Positions 1-8,003 of a stretch of 64,000 nucleotides of DNA are shown one piece after another. How positions within the stretch are numbered: the first letter of the stretch is position 1; every line of letters starts with the position of its first letter. A program made the translations under genes and the position numbers. The DNA comes from Pseudomonadota bacterium. GTDB taxonomy: Bacteria > Pseudomonadota > Gammaproteobacteria > Burkholderiales > Burkholderiaceae_C. The stretch spans positions 124,001-188,000 of the forward strand of contig JAFEEG010000021.1 of NCBI GenBank assembly GCA_018241225.1, read 5' to 3'. The notes beneath the pieces are model-generated. The model searched no databases and had not been told where the DNA came from. It worked only from the letters and a program-made list of their open reading frames with translations.

Positions 1-2006
1 TGCGCCTGTCGGCTCTTCCGCGCGAAGCGCGCGACACGCTGTTCCTGCTGGCCGTGATCGCCGTCATCGTGTTGCCTCAAGTCGGCCACCTGCCCTGGTG
101 GTGCACCGCACTCACCGGCCTGATCCTGCTGTGGCGCGGCAGCCTGGCCGTCAATTCGCAGCCGCTTCCCAGCCGCTGGTGGCGCGCCGGCCTTCTGGCC
201 CTGACGCTGGCCGCCACCGCATTCACGCACCGCACGCTTGTGGGGCAGGATGCAGGCGTGACCCTGGTGGTGGTGCTGCTCGCGCTCAAGACGCTGGAGC
301 TGCGCGCCCGGCGCGACGCCTTCGTGGTGTTCTTCCTGGGCTTCTTCGCGATGCTCACCAACTTCTTCTATTCGCAATCGCTGCTCACGGCGCTGGCGAT
401 GCTGGTGGCTCTGCTGGGCCTGCTCACCGCACTGGTCAACGCCCACATGCCGGTGGGCCGGCCGCCGCTCATGCAGTCGGCGCGCATGGCCGCGCGCATG
501 GCGCTGCTGGGCGCGCCGATCATGCTGGCGCTGTTCGTGCTATTCCCGCGCATGTCGCCGCTGTGGGGCACGCCCAGCGACACGATGAGCGGACGCACCG
601 GCCTTTCCAACAGCATGCGCGTCGGCGCGGTGGCAGAGCTTGCACTGGACGACGGCATTGCAGCGCGCGTGGTGTTCGATGGCGATCAGGTGCCGCGGCA
701 GACCGACCTGTACTTTCGCGGGCCGGTGCTCGCGAATTTCGATGGGCGCGAATGGACTGCACTGGCGCCCTACCAGCAGCTTCGCCTGCCCGCCAACCTG
801 CGGGTGCAGGGCCAGCCGGTTCGCTACCAGATCACGCTGGAGCCGAGCCAGCGGCCCTGGCTGCTCACCCTCGACGCCGCGCCCAACCCACCCGAGGCGC
901 CCGGCATGGCGCAACCGCGCCAGACACCAGACCTGCAATGGCTGGTTGAGCGCCCCGCGCGCGAGCTGCTGCGCTACCGGGCCGAGAGCTATCCGCGCTT
1001 TCGCAGCGGGCCGCTGGAGCGGGTGCCGGGGCTCGCCATGTTCACGCAGTTGCCGCCGGACAGCAACCCGCGCACGCAGGCATTGGCGGCCGAACTGCGG
1101 GCTGACCCACGTACGGCCGGGGGCAGCAACACCGCCGCCCTGGTGCGACTGGCCCTGGAGCGGCTGCGCACCGGCGGCTACAGCTACACGCTGGAGCCTG
1201 GCGAATACGGGCAGCACACCGCCGACGAATTCTGGTTCGACCGCAAGGCGGGCTTTTGCGAGCACATTGCCTCTGCCTTCGTGGTGCTGATGCGCGCGGC
1301 CGGCGTGCCGTCGCGCATCGTCACGGGCTTCCAGGGCGGCGAGCGCAACCCGGTAGACGAGGTCTGGACCCTGCGCAATAGCGACGCCCATGCCTGGGCC
1401 GAGGTCTGGCAGGCCGGCGAAGGCTGGGTGCGGGTAGACCCCACCGCCGCCATCTCGCCCGAGCGCATCGGCGCCTTCCAGCGGCTGGCCGCGCCGCAGG
1501 GCGTTCTGGCCGGCGCCTTCAATGCGGTCAACCCGACGCTGGTCCAGCATGTGCGCGCCGCCTGGGAGGCGGTCAACAACGGCTGGAACCAGTGGGTGCT
1601 CAACTACACGCAGGGCCGCCAGCTCGACCTGCTCAAGGACATCGGCTTTTCCGCGCCCAGCTTGCAGGATCTCGTCATGCTGCTGCTGGGCCTGCTGATC
1701 GTGGCCAGCCTCGCCGGCGCGCTGTGGGCGTTGTGGGAGCGGCGCCGCCAGGACCCGTGGCTGCGGCTGTTGTCCAACGCACGCGCCAGGCTGGCACGCA
1801 GCGGCCTGTCGCTGCCCGACTCCGCGCCGCCGCGCGAGATCGCCCGGCAGGTGCGCCAACGGTTCGGCGCCCCGGCGCAGGCAGACGCCGTGCGCGACAT
1901 CGGCGACTGGCTGCTTCGCCTGGAACGCCAGCGCTATGACGCGCACGCCGAGCAAGGGCTGGCCGCATTGCGCTCGGAGTTCTCGCGATTGCGCTGGCCG
2001 CGCTGA
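1..2006 (+). CDS. TgpA-type transglutaminase membrane protein (5' end just outside window)
   Basis: Membrane-anchored periplasmic transglutaminase-fold protein of the DUF3488-transglutaminase-DUF4129 architecture. An open frame runs from base 3 (RLSALPREARDTLFLLAV), and the window opens with 'tg', so the start codon probably begins one base before the window; an internal GTG at 54 is less likely because it would cut into the first membrane helix. The N-terminal ~190 residues are strongly hydrophobic with several helices. The transglutaminase triad is visible as Cys in GFCEHIASAF, His in SDAHAWAEVW and Asp in WVRVDPTAA. A further helix (LVMLLLGLLIVASLAG) is followed by a cytoplasmic DUF4129-like tail. 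In relatives this gene follows a DUF58 protein and a MoxR AAA ATPase, which would lie upstream. Substrate unknown; in Pseudomonas the family member is essential. Confidence 0.9.
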   Translation, partial: RLSALPREARDTLFLLAVIAVIVLPQVGHLPWWCTALTGLILLWRGSLAVNSQPLPSRWWRAGLLALTLAATAFTHRTLVGQDAGVTLVVVLLALKTLELRARRDAFVVFFLGFFAMLTNFFYSQSLLTALAMLVALLGLLTALVNAHMPVGRPPLMQSARMAARMALLGAPIMLALFVLFPRMSPLWGTPSDTMSGRTGLSNSMRVGAVAELALDDGIAARVVFDGDQVPRQTDLYFRGPVLANFDGREWTALAPYQQLRLPANLRVQGQPVRYQITLEPSQRPWLLTLDAAPNPPEAPGMAQPRQTPDLQWLVERPARELLRYRAESYPRFRSGPLERVPGLAMFTQLPPDSNPRTQALAAELRADPRTAGGSNTAALVRLALERLRTGGYSYTLEPGEYGQHTADEFWFDRKAGFCEHIASAFVVLMRAAGVPSRIVTGFQGGERNPVDEVWTLRNSDAHAWAEVWQAGEGWVRVDPTAAISPERIGAFQRLAAPQGVLAGAFNAVNPTLVQHVRAAWEAVNNGWNQWVLNYTQGRQLDLLKDIGFSAPSLQDLVMLLLGLLIVASLAGALWALWERRRQDPWLRLLSNARARLARSGLSLPDSAPPREIARQVRQRFGAPAQADAVRDIGDWLLRLERQRYDAHAEQGLAALRSEFSRLRWPR

Positions 2007-2082
2007 TGCCGCGCCCTGCGTGCCGCAGAACCGGCCCAGGCCGGCGGCACAATCGGTCGATGCCCCTGCCCACATCGCCCCG

Positions 2083-2646
2083 ATGAACGTGCCGCTCGAA
2101 CTGCGCCTGCTCGCCTTCGCGCTGCTGACGTTCTACTTCGCCTGGATCTCGCGCCACGCGCTGCGCAGCCCGCGCACCCACGGCTTCTGGCGCTTCTTCG
2201 CCTGGGAGTGCATCGGGGCGCTGGTCCTGGTGAACCTGCCGATGTGGGAGCACGAGCCGCTGTCGCCGCGCCAGATTGCCTCGTGGCTGCTGTTGATCGC
2301 CTCGCCCTGGCTGGCCATCCATGCGGTGCTGCTGCTGCGCCGCGAGGGCCGCCCCGATGCGCGGCGCGCCGACGCCGAGTTGCTGGGCTTCGAGCGCACC
2401 TCGCAGCTGGTCACGGCGGGCGCGTTCCGCTACATCCGCCATCCCATGTACGCCGCGCTGCTGGCACTGGCCTGGGCCGCCTACCTGAAGGACGTCACGC
2501 CGCACAGCACCGTGCTGGTCGCCGGCGCCAGCGTCTTCCTGCTGCTCACGGCACTGCGCGACGAAGTCGAATGCCGCGCGCACTTCGGCGGCGACTACGC
2601 CGACTACATGCGCAGAAGCAAGCGCTTCATTCCCTTTGTGTTCTAG
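2083..2646 (+). CDS. Isoprenylcysteine carboxyl methyltransferase (ICMT)-like membrane protein
   Basis: 187-residue integral membrane protein with about five hydrophobic segments. The C-terminal part carries the ICMT/PEMT-type signature RYIRHPMYAALLA (RHPxY) and ends with the basic YMRRSKRFIPFVF, as in bacterial SAM-dependent membrane methyltransferases whose substrates are mostly unknown. I start it at ATG 2083 (MNVPLELRLL), because the same frame upstream overlaps the preceding gene and lacks any membrane character. It lies 76 bases after the transglutaminase gene. Its TAG stop shares a palindromic CTAG with the stop of the convergent operon on the other strand. Confidence 0.8.
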   Translation: MNVPLELRLLAFALLTFYFAWISRHALRSPRTHGFWRFFAWECIGALVLVNLPMWEHEPLSPRQIASWLLLIASPWLAIHAVLLLRREGRPDARRADAELLGFERTSQLVTAGAFRYIRHPMYAALLALAWAAYLKDVTPHSTVLVAGASVFLLLTALRDEVECRAHFGGDYADYMRRSKRFIPFVF

Positions 2647-3149
2647 CGGTCGCGCACGAGCCACCACCATCGGGTGGCCAGCTGCCCCCCCGATTCCTCG
2701 ACCTGCCCCAGCAGCAAGCCGCTGGCCCGCGCCTGCATCGCCTCGCGCTGCGCCAGGCCCCACGCCGCAGCCGGATCACGGTGCGCGAGGAAGCCGCCCT
2801 CGCCTTCCCATTGCAGCCACTGGCCGAGCGCCGCCAGCAGCTGGCTCGATTGGCTCTGCAGGAAGCCGAAGGGCAGCGGCAGCCCGTCGCGGCATTGCGC
2901 GGCCGTGGCATGGGTCGCGCTTTCCGAACCGCTGAGGCTGGACACGCACACCATGGCCTGCGGCGGCAACACGGCCAGGCCGGCCACATCCAGGCAGGTG
3001 CGCGCACCGTACAGCCCGAGTTCCGCCCAGGTGCCGATGCGGCGCGGGCGGGCGCCCAACAGACTGGCCAGGTCTTCGCGCCAATGTGCGGGCGGCGGTT
3101 CGGCCACGCTGCACGACACCAAGCGCCAGGGGGATTCGAGCCCGTGCAT
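2643..3149 (-). CDS. Chain-length-factor-like ketosynthase partner protein
   Basis: 168-residue protein, last gene of the nine-gene operon. It resembles the N-terminal ketosynthase-like domain family that pairs with ketosynthases (Ketoacyl-synt_2 type): a region with RPRRIGTWAELGLYGARTCL, a central VCVSSLSGSESATHA segment and a PFGFLQSQSSQ stretch where true synthases would carry the active-site region. It is far too short for a full condensing enzyme and shows no nucleophile motif of the type ACTSA. The start ATG (3149) overlaps the ketosynthase TGA by one base (TGATG), so the two are probably translationally coupled and may form a heterodimer-like complex. Family assignment is by eye and moderate; the pairing with the upstream ketosynthase is firm. 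Confidence 0.6.
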   Translation of the reverse strand: MHGLESPWRLVSCSVAEPPPAHWREDLASLLGARPRRIGTWAELGLYGARTCLDVAGLAVLPPQAMVCVSSLSGSESATHATAAQCRDGLPLPFGFLQSQSSQLLAALGQWLQWEGEGGFLAHRDPAAAWGLAQREAMQARASGLLLGQVEESGGQLATRWWWLVRDR

Positions 3150-4225
3150 CAGTGCGCCTCCAGGTCGGTTGCCACCAGCGCCGCATGCCCGCCGCCAAAG
3201 CCTGCGAACAGCAGCAGCAGGCGATGCGCCGCGCTTGCCGGCACTTGGCCGAGCCGCGGCGCCACTGCCGGATCGGGCTGATAGTGCAGGCGCGGCCACA
3301 CGCCCGATTCCTGACAGGCGGCGACCAATGCGAGTTCGGCTGCACCGGCCGCGCCCAGCGAATGTCCCAGCGATGGCTTGAGGGTGACCCAGGGCGCAGC
3401 AGCGCCCAGGCGTTCGGTCAGCAGTGCGGCCTCCAGCGCGTCGTTGGCGCCGCTGCCGGCAGCGTGCATCTTGACCAGGTCGATGTCGTGCGCTTGCAGG
3501 CCGCTGCGTTCAAGCGCTAGGTCGAGGGCACGCGAGAGCGCCTGCGGCTCCAGGCCTGCCGGGTTGCTGCCGCCGACCACGCAGGCGCCGCCGTCGATGC
3601 GCCAGCGGGACGGCGCGGCGCCGAGGTACAGGGCCGCCACCGCCTCGCCCACCACCAACCCGGCACGCTCGACCCCGCAGGGTTGCGCGCGATCGGGCGC
3701 GAGCAATTGCATGGCGGCCAACCCGGCGACGGTGTAGCGGTTGGGCAGCTCCAGGCCCAGCACCAGCGCTTGCTCGCACTCGCCAGCGGCAATGCAGCGC
3801 TGTGCCGACAGCACCGCCTGGACGGCCGAGGTGCAGGCGTTGAAGACACTGAACACCGGGCCGCGCCAATCCAGCCACTGCGCCACGCGCTCGGAGAAGG
3901 CATGCGTGTCGCCGTGCCACGCCAGCGCCTGCTCCCTGGCGCCGATGTCGCGCGAGGACGAGGCCACGAACAACGGGCCGCTGCGCGAGGTGTCGAGCGC
4001 GCCGCTTTCGTGCGCCACCGCGCATACGGTTTCGCGGGCGCGTGCCAGCCAGTCGTCCTCGGAGTCAGGCACCTCACCGTCCCACAGGGCGTGCACCGGC
4101 CAATCGAGGCCCGCATGGCGGCGCATGCGCGGCGACGCCCCCGTGCGCAGCGCATGCACGGCACTGGCGCGATCGGGTCCCAGCGCACTGGCCAGGCCGG
4201 CACCGCGCAGGTAGACAGGCCTCAT
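3149..4225 (-). CDS. Beta-ketoacyl-ACP synthase (KAS I/II type)
   Basis: 358-residue condensing enzyme that would extend an acyl-ACP with malonyl-ACP. The complete Cys-His-His triad is visible: Cys131 in VFNACTSAV, His254 in KMHAAGSGAND and His288 in LKPSLGHSLGAAG. It is about 50 residues shorter than housekeeping FabF, and the usual HGTGT motif reads HAAGSGA, marking a divergent specialised enzyme. ATG 4225 was chosen because it overlaps the ACP stop as ATGA; the same frame continues upstream only as ACP-region shadow. It sits between the ACP gene and the small chain-length-factor-like gene, so a dedicated elongation complex with that ACP is likely. Product chain length cannot be read from sequence. 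Confidence 0.85.
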   Translation of the reverse strand: MRPVYLRGAGLASALGPDRASAVHALRTGASPRMRRHAGLDWPVHALWDGEVPDSEDDWLARARETVCAVAHESGALDTSRSGPLFVASSSRDIGAREQALAWHGDTHAFSERVAQWLDWRGPVFSVFNACTSAVQAVLSAQRCIAAGECEQALVLGLELPNRYTVAGLAAMQLLAPDRAQPCGVERAGLVVGEAVAALYLGAAPSRWRIDGGACVVGGSNPAGLEPQALSRALDLALERSGLQAHDIDLVKMHAAGSGANDALEAALLTERLGAAAPWVTLKPSLGHSLGAAGAAELALVAACQESGVWPRLHYQPDPAVAPRLGQVPASAAHRLLLLFAGFGGGHAALVATDLEAH

Positions 4226-4521
4226 GGCGAAGCTGGCTGCCCCGCCGCGTCCTGCAGGTGACGGGCCAGATGCAGCAGCGACTGCAGCGCCTGCCGCGTC
4301 TGCTTGCTGTCGGGCATGCGCACACCGTAGCGGGTCTGGATGGCCATCGACAACTGCAGCGCATCGAGCGAATCGAGGTCGAGCCGCGACTCGGGCCCGA
4401 ACAGCGGTTCGTCCTCGCGCAGGCCGCCCGGCGGCTCGCCGTGATCCACGGCTTCCAGTATCACTTGCTTGAGCTCGGCCAGCCCTTCGGGCGAGGTGAT
4501 GGCGACGTTGCCTGTCATCAT
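4222..4521 (-). CDS. Acyl carrier protein
   Basis: About 98-99 residue ACP. The phosphopantetheine attachment serine is Ser50 of the 98-residue form, in the motif LDLDSLDALQL, followed by a typical acidic helix. The N-terminus is longer than in housekeeping AcpP. Two adjacent ATGs (4521 and 4518) are possible; the first overlaps the upstream permease stop as TGATG, and the ACP stop overlaps the ketosynthase start as ATGA. This unbroken overlap argues that ACP, ketosynthase and exporter are made together. It probably carries the growing acyl chain of the pathway encoded by this operon. Confidence 0.85.
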   Translation of the reverse strand: MMTGNVAITSPEGLAELKQVILEAVDHGEPPGGLREDEPLFGPESRLDLDSLDALQLSMAIQTRYGVRMPDSKQTRQALQSLLHLARHLQDAAGQPASP

Positions 4522-5672
4522 CAGGCCCTCCTGAACAACAACACCGCGGCCACCGCCGCGGCCAGCGCCAGCAGCCCGAGCCGCAGCGCAAAAGGCCACA
4601 CGTCCTGGACGCCACCGCCGCGCAGCAGCACGGTCAGCAAGGCTTCCAGGCCCCAGTTCATCGGCGACGCGGCAGCCAGCTGGCGCATGAAGGCCGGCAT
4701 GACGAAAGTGGGCACCATGATCCCGCCCACAGCCGCCATCAGCACGTTGAGCGCCGGGCCGAGCGTGCCGGCCTGCGCCGGCGTGCGCACCAGCCCCGCC
4801 AGGGCCAGCGACAGCGCTACGGCCGCCACGCTGGTGGCGCCCACGGCCAGCAGCAGCGCCGGCCAGTGCACGCCGGCCAGCGACAGCGCATCGCCACCCA
4901 GGTGCGGCATCAGCCACACGCCGATGATCAGCATCAGCGCCGCCTGCAGCAGGTTCACGCCCAGATAGGGCACGGCCTTGGACAGCAGCAGCATCGTCGG
5001 CGACACGCCCAGCGCGCGCAGCCGGCCCAGCGTGCCGGAGCTGCGCTCCTGCAGGAACAGGCCCGACAGCGATGCCACGATGAAGAACATGCCGAACACC
5101 AGCCAGGCCGGCACGCTCTGCTGCACCGCCGTGGGCCGCACGCCGGCCGCGGCAACGCGGCTGCTGTCGACCAGCGCACCGATGGAGGCCCCTGGCGGCG
5201 GTGGCGGCGCGCCGGCATCCAGCAGCGCGTGGCGCGCCTTGATCTCGCCGGCGGCGCCCAGCAGTTCGGCGTGCAGCGCGTTGTACAGCCGAGCGTCGAT
5301 GCCGGGCTCGGCCAGCAGGTGCACGCGGGCCTTGGTAGGCAGCGATGGGGCTTCCAGCTCCTGGCTCAGGCCCGCGTCGAACACGATGGCGTACTTCAGC
5401 GTGCCTTGGTGCAGCCGGGCCTGCCAATCGTCGGTGCGGTCCTGCGGCGCACCATGGGCCTCGATCCACGCCTTGGACAGCCGCGCAGCCAGGGCGCCAC
5501 CGTCGCGGTCGACCACCACATAGCGCCACGCATCCTGCGGGGGCTGGTAGTAGTCCTTCAGCGCCAGCGACATCACGACGATGAACAGCGCGGGCATGAG
5601 AAACAGCGCCGCCAAGCCGTGCAGGTCGCGCGACAGTGCGAGCAGTTCCTTGCGGACAAGTCCCCAGAACAT
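4521..5672 (-). CDS. ABC-2 type exporter permease
   Basis: 383-residue inner-membrane permease of the ABC-2/YhfF-like export class. One helix near the N-terminus (ALFLMPALFIVVMSLAL), a large extracytoplasmic domain of about 170 residues with a proline run (GAPPPPPGAS), then five to six helices in the C-terminal half. Start ATG 5672 (MFWGLVRKELLAL) begins with the typical amphipathic ABC-2 N-terminus and lies 8 bases from the stop of the ATPase gene. With the adjacent ATPase it forms a complete exporter, presumably for the lipid product of the operon. No substrate evidence exists beyond context. Confidence 0.85.
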   Translation of the reverse strand: MFWGLVRKELLALSRDLHGLAALFLMPALFIVVMSLALKDYYQPPQDAWRYVVVDRDGGALAARLSKAWIEAHGAPQDRTDDWQARLHQGTLKYAIVFDAGLSQELEAPSLPTKARVHLLAEPGIDARLYNALHAELLGAAGEIKARHALLDAGAPPPPPGASIGALVDSSRVAAAGVRPTAVQQSVPAWLVFGMFFIVASLSGLFLQERSSGTLGRLRALGVSPTMLLLSKAVPYLGVNLLQAALMLIIGVWLMPHLGGDALSLAGVHWPALLLAVGATSVAAVALSLALAGLVRTPAQAGTLGPALNVLMAAVGGIMVPTFVMPAFMRQLAAASPMNWGLEALLTVLLRGGGVQDVWPFALRLGLLALAAAVAAVLLFRRA

Positions 5673-5680
5673 CGTCGCCC

Positions 5681-6598
5681 CTAGTCGCGCAGGGAGCGCT
5701 GCGTGAGCGCCATGAAGAGATGCTCGAGCGTGTAGCGCCCGTACTCGGCCTGCGTGATGCGCCAGCCCCGGGCCTCGACGGCCGACAGCACGCTGGCCGG
5801 CGAGTGGCCGGGCGCCAGGTGCACCGACCACAGGCCACCCGGCCCGGGCGCCTGCACCTCGGTGCCGAAGCCCGCCAGGAAATCCGCGTCCAACCCCGCC
5901 GCCGCCAGGCGCAGCACGCTGCCGCCCGAATGCAGCAGGCCATCGAGCGTGTCGTCTCGCAGCACGCGGCCGTGGTCGAGGATCAGCACGCGGTCGGCAA
6001 TGGCCTCGATCTCCTCCATGTAGTGCGAGGTGTAGATCACGGCCGCACCGGCGCGCGCCAGGCCGGCGATGGTCTCGAGCAGGAAGGTGCGAGATTGCGG
6101 ATCGACCCCCACGGTGGGTTCGTCGAACAGCAGCAACTCGGGCTCGGCCAGCAGCGTGATGGCCAGGTTGAGCCGCCGCTTGAGCCCGCCGGAGAGCCGG
6201 TCGGCACGCGTGTCGATGAAGCGTTCGAGCTGTGCCACGCGCACGCAATCGTCGATGCGCGCACGGCGGCGCGCGCCCTGCAGTCGGCAGGCGGCAGCGA
6301 AGCAGGCCAGGTTCTCGCGCACGCTGAGCGTCGCGTAGAAGGCATGGTCCTGGGGCGCCAGTGCGATGCGGGTGGGGCTGCGCTCGCGCACGCGCGCCAG
6401 CGGCTCGCCGTCGATCAGCACCTGCCCCTGGCGCGGTGCCAGCGCGCCGCCCAGGTGCGCCAGCAAGGTGGTCTTGCCCGCGCCGTTGGGCCCCAGCAGC
6501 CCCAGCACGCTGCCGCGCGCAGCCTTGAGCGACACGTCCGTCAGCGCGGCATCGGCGGCGCCTGCATAGTGGTGGCTCAGGTGTTCGACGCTCAGCAT
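5681..6598 (-). CDS. ABC exporter ATP-binding protein
   Basis: 305-residue ATPase partner of the neighbouring ABC-2 permease. Visible motifs are Walker A GPNGAGKTTLL, signature LSGGLKRRLNLA and Walker B LLLFDEPTVGVD, with a C-terminal extension of about 80 residues typical of drug/lipid exporter ATPases. The ATG at 6598 gives MLSVEHLSHHYAG, a normal beginning for the family. It stands 21 bases downstream of the BtrH-domain gene stop and 8 bases before the permease start. Confidence 0.9.
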   Translation of the reverse strand: MLSVEHLSHHYAGAADAALTDVSLKAARGSVLGLLGPNGAGKTTLLAHLGGALAPRQGQVLIDGEPLARVRERSPTRIALAPQDHAFYATLSVRENLACFAAACRLQGARRRARIDDCVRVAQLERFIDTRADRLSGGLKRRLNLAITLLAEPELLLFDEPTVGVDPQSRTFLLETIAGLARAGAAVIYTSHYMEEIEAIADRVLILDHGRVLRDDTLDGLLHSGGSVLRLAAAGLDADFLAGFGTEVQAPGPGGLWSVHLAPGHSPASVLSAVEARGWRITQAEYGRYTLEHLFMALTQRSLRD

Positions 6599-6619
6599 GG
6601 GCCCAAGACCACGGCCCGT

Positions 6620-7600
6620 TCAGGCCACGGCCTGGCGAAGATCACGAAAGAAGCCTTCCTCGGCGTCGGCCTGTGCGCGCAGCCGCCGGGCCAGTGCGGA
6701 CGGGTCGAGCGCATCGCGCCCCTTGACCATGCGCGCCGCCGCCAGCGCGAACATGCGCCAGCCATCGCCGATGGCCGTGAGCCGGTCGGAGAACGGCAGC
6801 AGCTGCGGCATCTGCCCGCGCTGCGCCGCTTCTTGCAAAAAGGCGGCGTAGATGAAGCGAAAGCCCGCTCCGCCGGTGCCGATTTCTTCCTGCATGCGCA
6901 CCATGTGCCCCACGAAGTCCAGGCTTGCGGCGTTTGTCGCCGGCAGGCGCTCCAGCCGCCGTGCCAGCATGCGCATGCCGCGCACGCCCACGATGGGCAC
7001 CGGCGCCAGCATGCGCTGGGCCGTCTTGCGGATGGCACGGCGCAAGGCATCGGCCGTGACCTCGGTGCGGCCCACCGAGTCGGGGTAGTAGATGAGGCCC
7101 TTGGGCGCCAGCAACCCGCGGGCAAAGCGTGCGCGCGACAGGTCGGGCGCGGCGCAGCGCATGGGCGTCTCGAACACCGGGTCGCTCACCAGGTAGTCGC
7201 CGCCGTCGCGCCCGTACACCAGCAGGTTGTGCGCATTGAAGTGAAAGCGCATGTCCGGCGGAAAGTACGGCAGCCAGTACACCGAGGTCTGCATGCCCAC
7301 CAGGCGCCCCTGGGCCAGCAGCTCGTTCAGGCGCCGCTCGCCGGCCTCGGGGCTGCGAAAGGTCTCGAAGCGAAAGCGCGCCGCCATCGGGGCCAGCATG
7401 CCCTTGATGATGGCCTTGGGCGGCATGCGGTAGGAGATGAGCGGCTGGCCCGACACCTTGACGAAAGGCAGGTACGCAAACGACAGCGCGGCCGACAGGC
7501 CGAAGGCCAGGCTTTCGCTCATGTCCACGCCGTGGTGGCGCAGCAGGTTGGAGATGACGCCGCTCTCGCAATGGGCGGCATGCTGGTGCTGGAAACTCAA
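6620..7600 (-). CDS. BtrH N-terminal-domain protein, probable acyl-ACP transferase
   Basis: 326-residue protein of the BtrH/DUF4872 type. BtrH itself moves an acyl group from an ACP onto the antibiotic butirosin; proteins of this kind recur in flexirubin/resorcinol-type lipid clusters. A papain-like triad can be proposed from conserved-looking positions: Cys11 (AHCESGVISNLL), His124 (NAHNLLVYG) and Asp140 (LVSDPV). The start is a TTG at 7600 that overlaps the stop of the preceding gene as TTGA; the next ATG would remove the Cys11 motif, so the TTG is well supported. The likely role is to transfer or release the ACP-bound chain, forming an ester or amide. That role is inferred from family and neighbours. 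Confidence 0.8.
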   Translation of the reverse strand: MSFQHQHAAHCESGVISNLLRHHGVDMSESLAFGLSAALSFAYLPFVKVSGQPLISYRMPPKAIIKGMLAPMAARFRFETFRSPEAGERRLNELLAQGRLVGMQTSVYWLPYFPPDMRFHFNAHNLLVYGRDGGDYLVSDPVFETPMRCAAPDLSRARFARGLLAPKGLIYYPDSVGRTEVTADALRRAIRKTAQRMLAPVPIVGVRGMRMLARRLERLPATNAASLDFVGHMVRMQEEIGTGGAGFRFIYAAFLQEAAQRGQMPQLLPFSDRLTAIGDGWRMFALAAARMVKGRDALDPSALARRLRAQADAEEGFFRDLRQAVA

Positions 7601-7992
7601 GGCAGGCTCCGCAATTCGGTGTCGGTCAGGCCCAGGGCCTGGGTGTAGCGCGCCAGCAGCGCGGCGGAGAGTCGGGCGAAGTTGTCGGGGCGCAGGTGGC
7701 GCCGCACGCGCCACTGCCACAGCCCGGTGGTCTGCGCCAGCAAGGGCACGTCCATGCGGCGCTTGTGCATCCAGTATTCCAGCGGCGAGGCCAGCCCCTG
7801 GCGGGCGCGCTGCAAGGCCGCATCCGCCTGCGCATCGATGGCATCGACGGCATGCAGGGTGACGATTTCCTCGGCCTCCCAGCCGGCCGATGCCACGCCG
7901 ACCACACGCCCGTCCGCGCTGCGCGCATACATGAGCTTGCGGTGGCCCGCCAGCGTGGCATTGCCTTCCTGCGGTACGGCGTCGAGGTCCAT
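7597..7992 (-). CDS. Small conserved-cluster protein of unknown function
   Basis: 131-residue soluble protein without signal peptide or membrane helix. It contains YARSADGRVVGVASAGWEAE followed by an acidic helix, PLEYWMHKRRMDVPLLA and a basic C-terminal region (WQWRVRRHLRP). I do not recognise a named domain, though I recall proteins with this GWE-E pattern beside BtrH-domain genes in Bacteroidetes flexirubin clusters (memory, unchecked). Its stop overlaps the TTG start of the BtrH-domain gene by four bases, so the two products are probably needed together. It begins 11 bases after the DarB-like gene. Possibly an ACP- or enzyme-binding accessory factor. Confidence 0.7.
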   Translation of the reverse strand: MDLDAVPQEGNATLAGHRKLMYARSADGRVVGVASAGWEAEEIVTLHAVDAIDAQADAALQRARQGLASPLEYWMHKRRMDVPLLAQTTGLWQWRVRRHLRPDNFARLSAALLARYTQALGLTDTELRSLP

Positions 7993-8003
7993 CGGCTTGG
8001 GGG

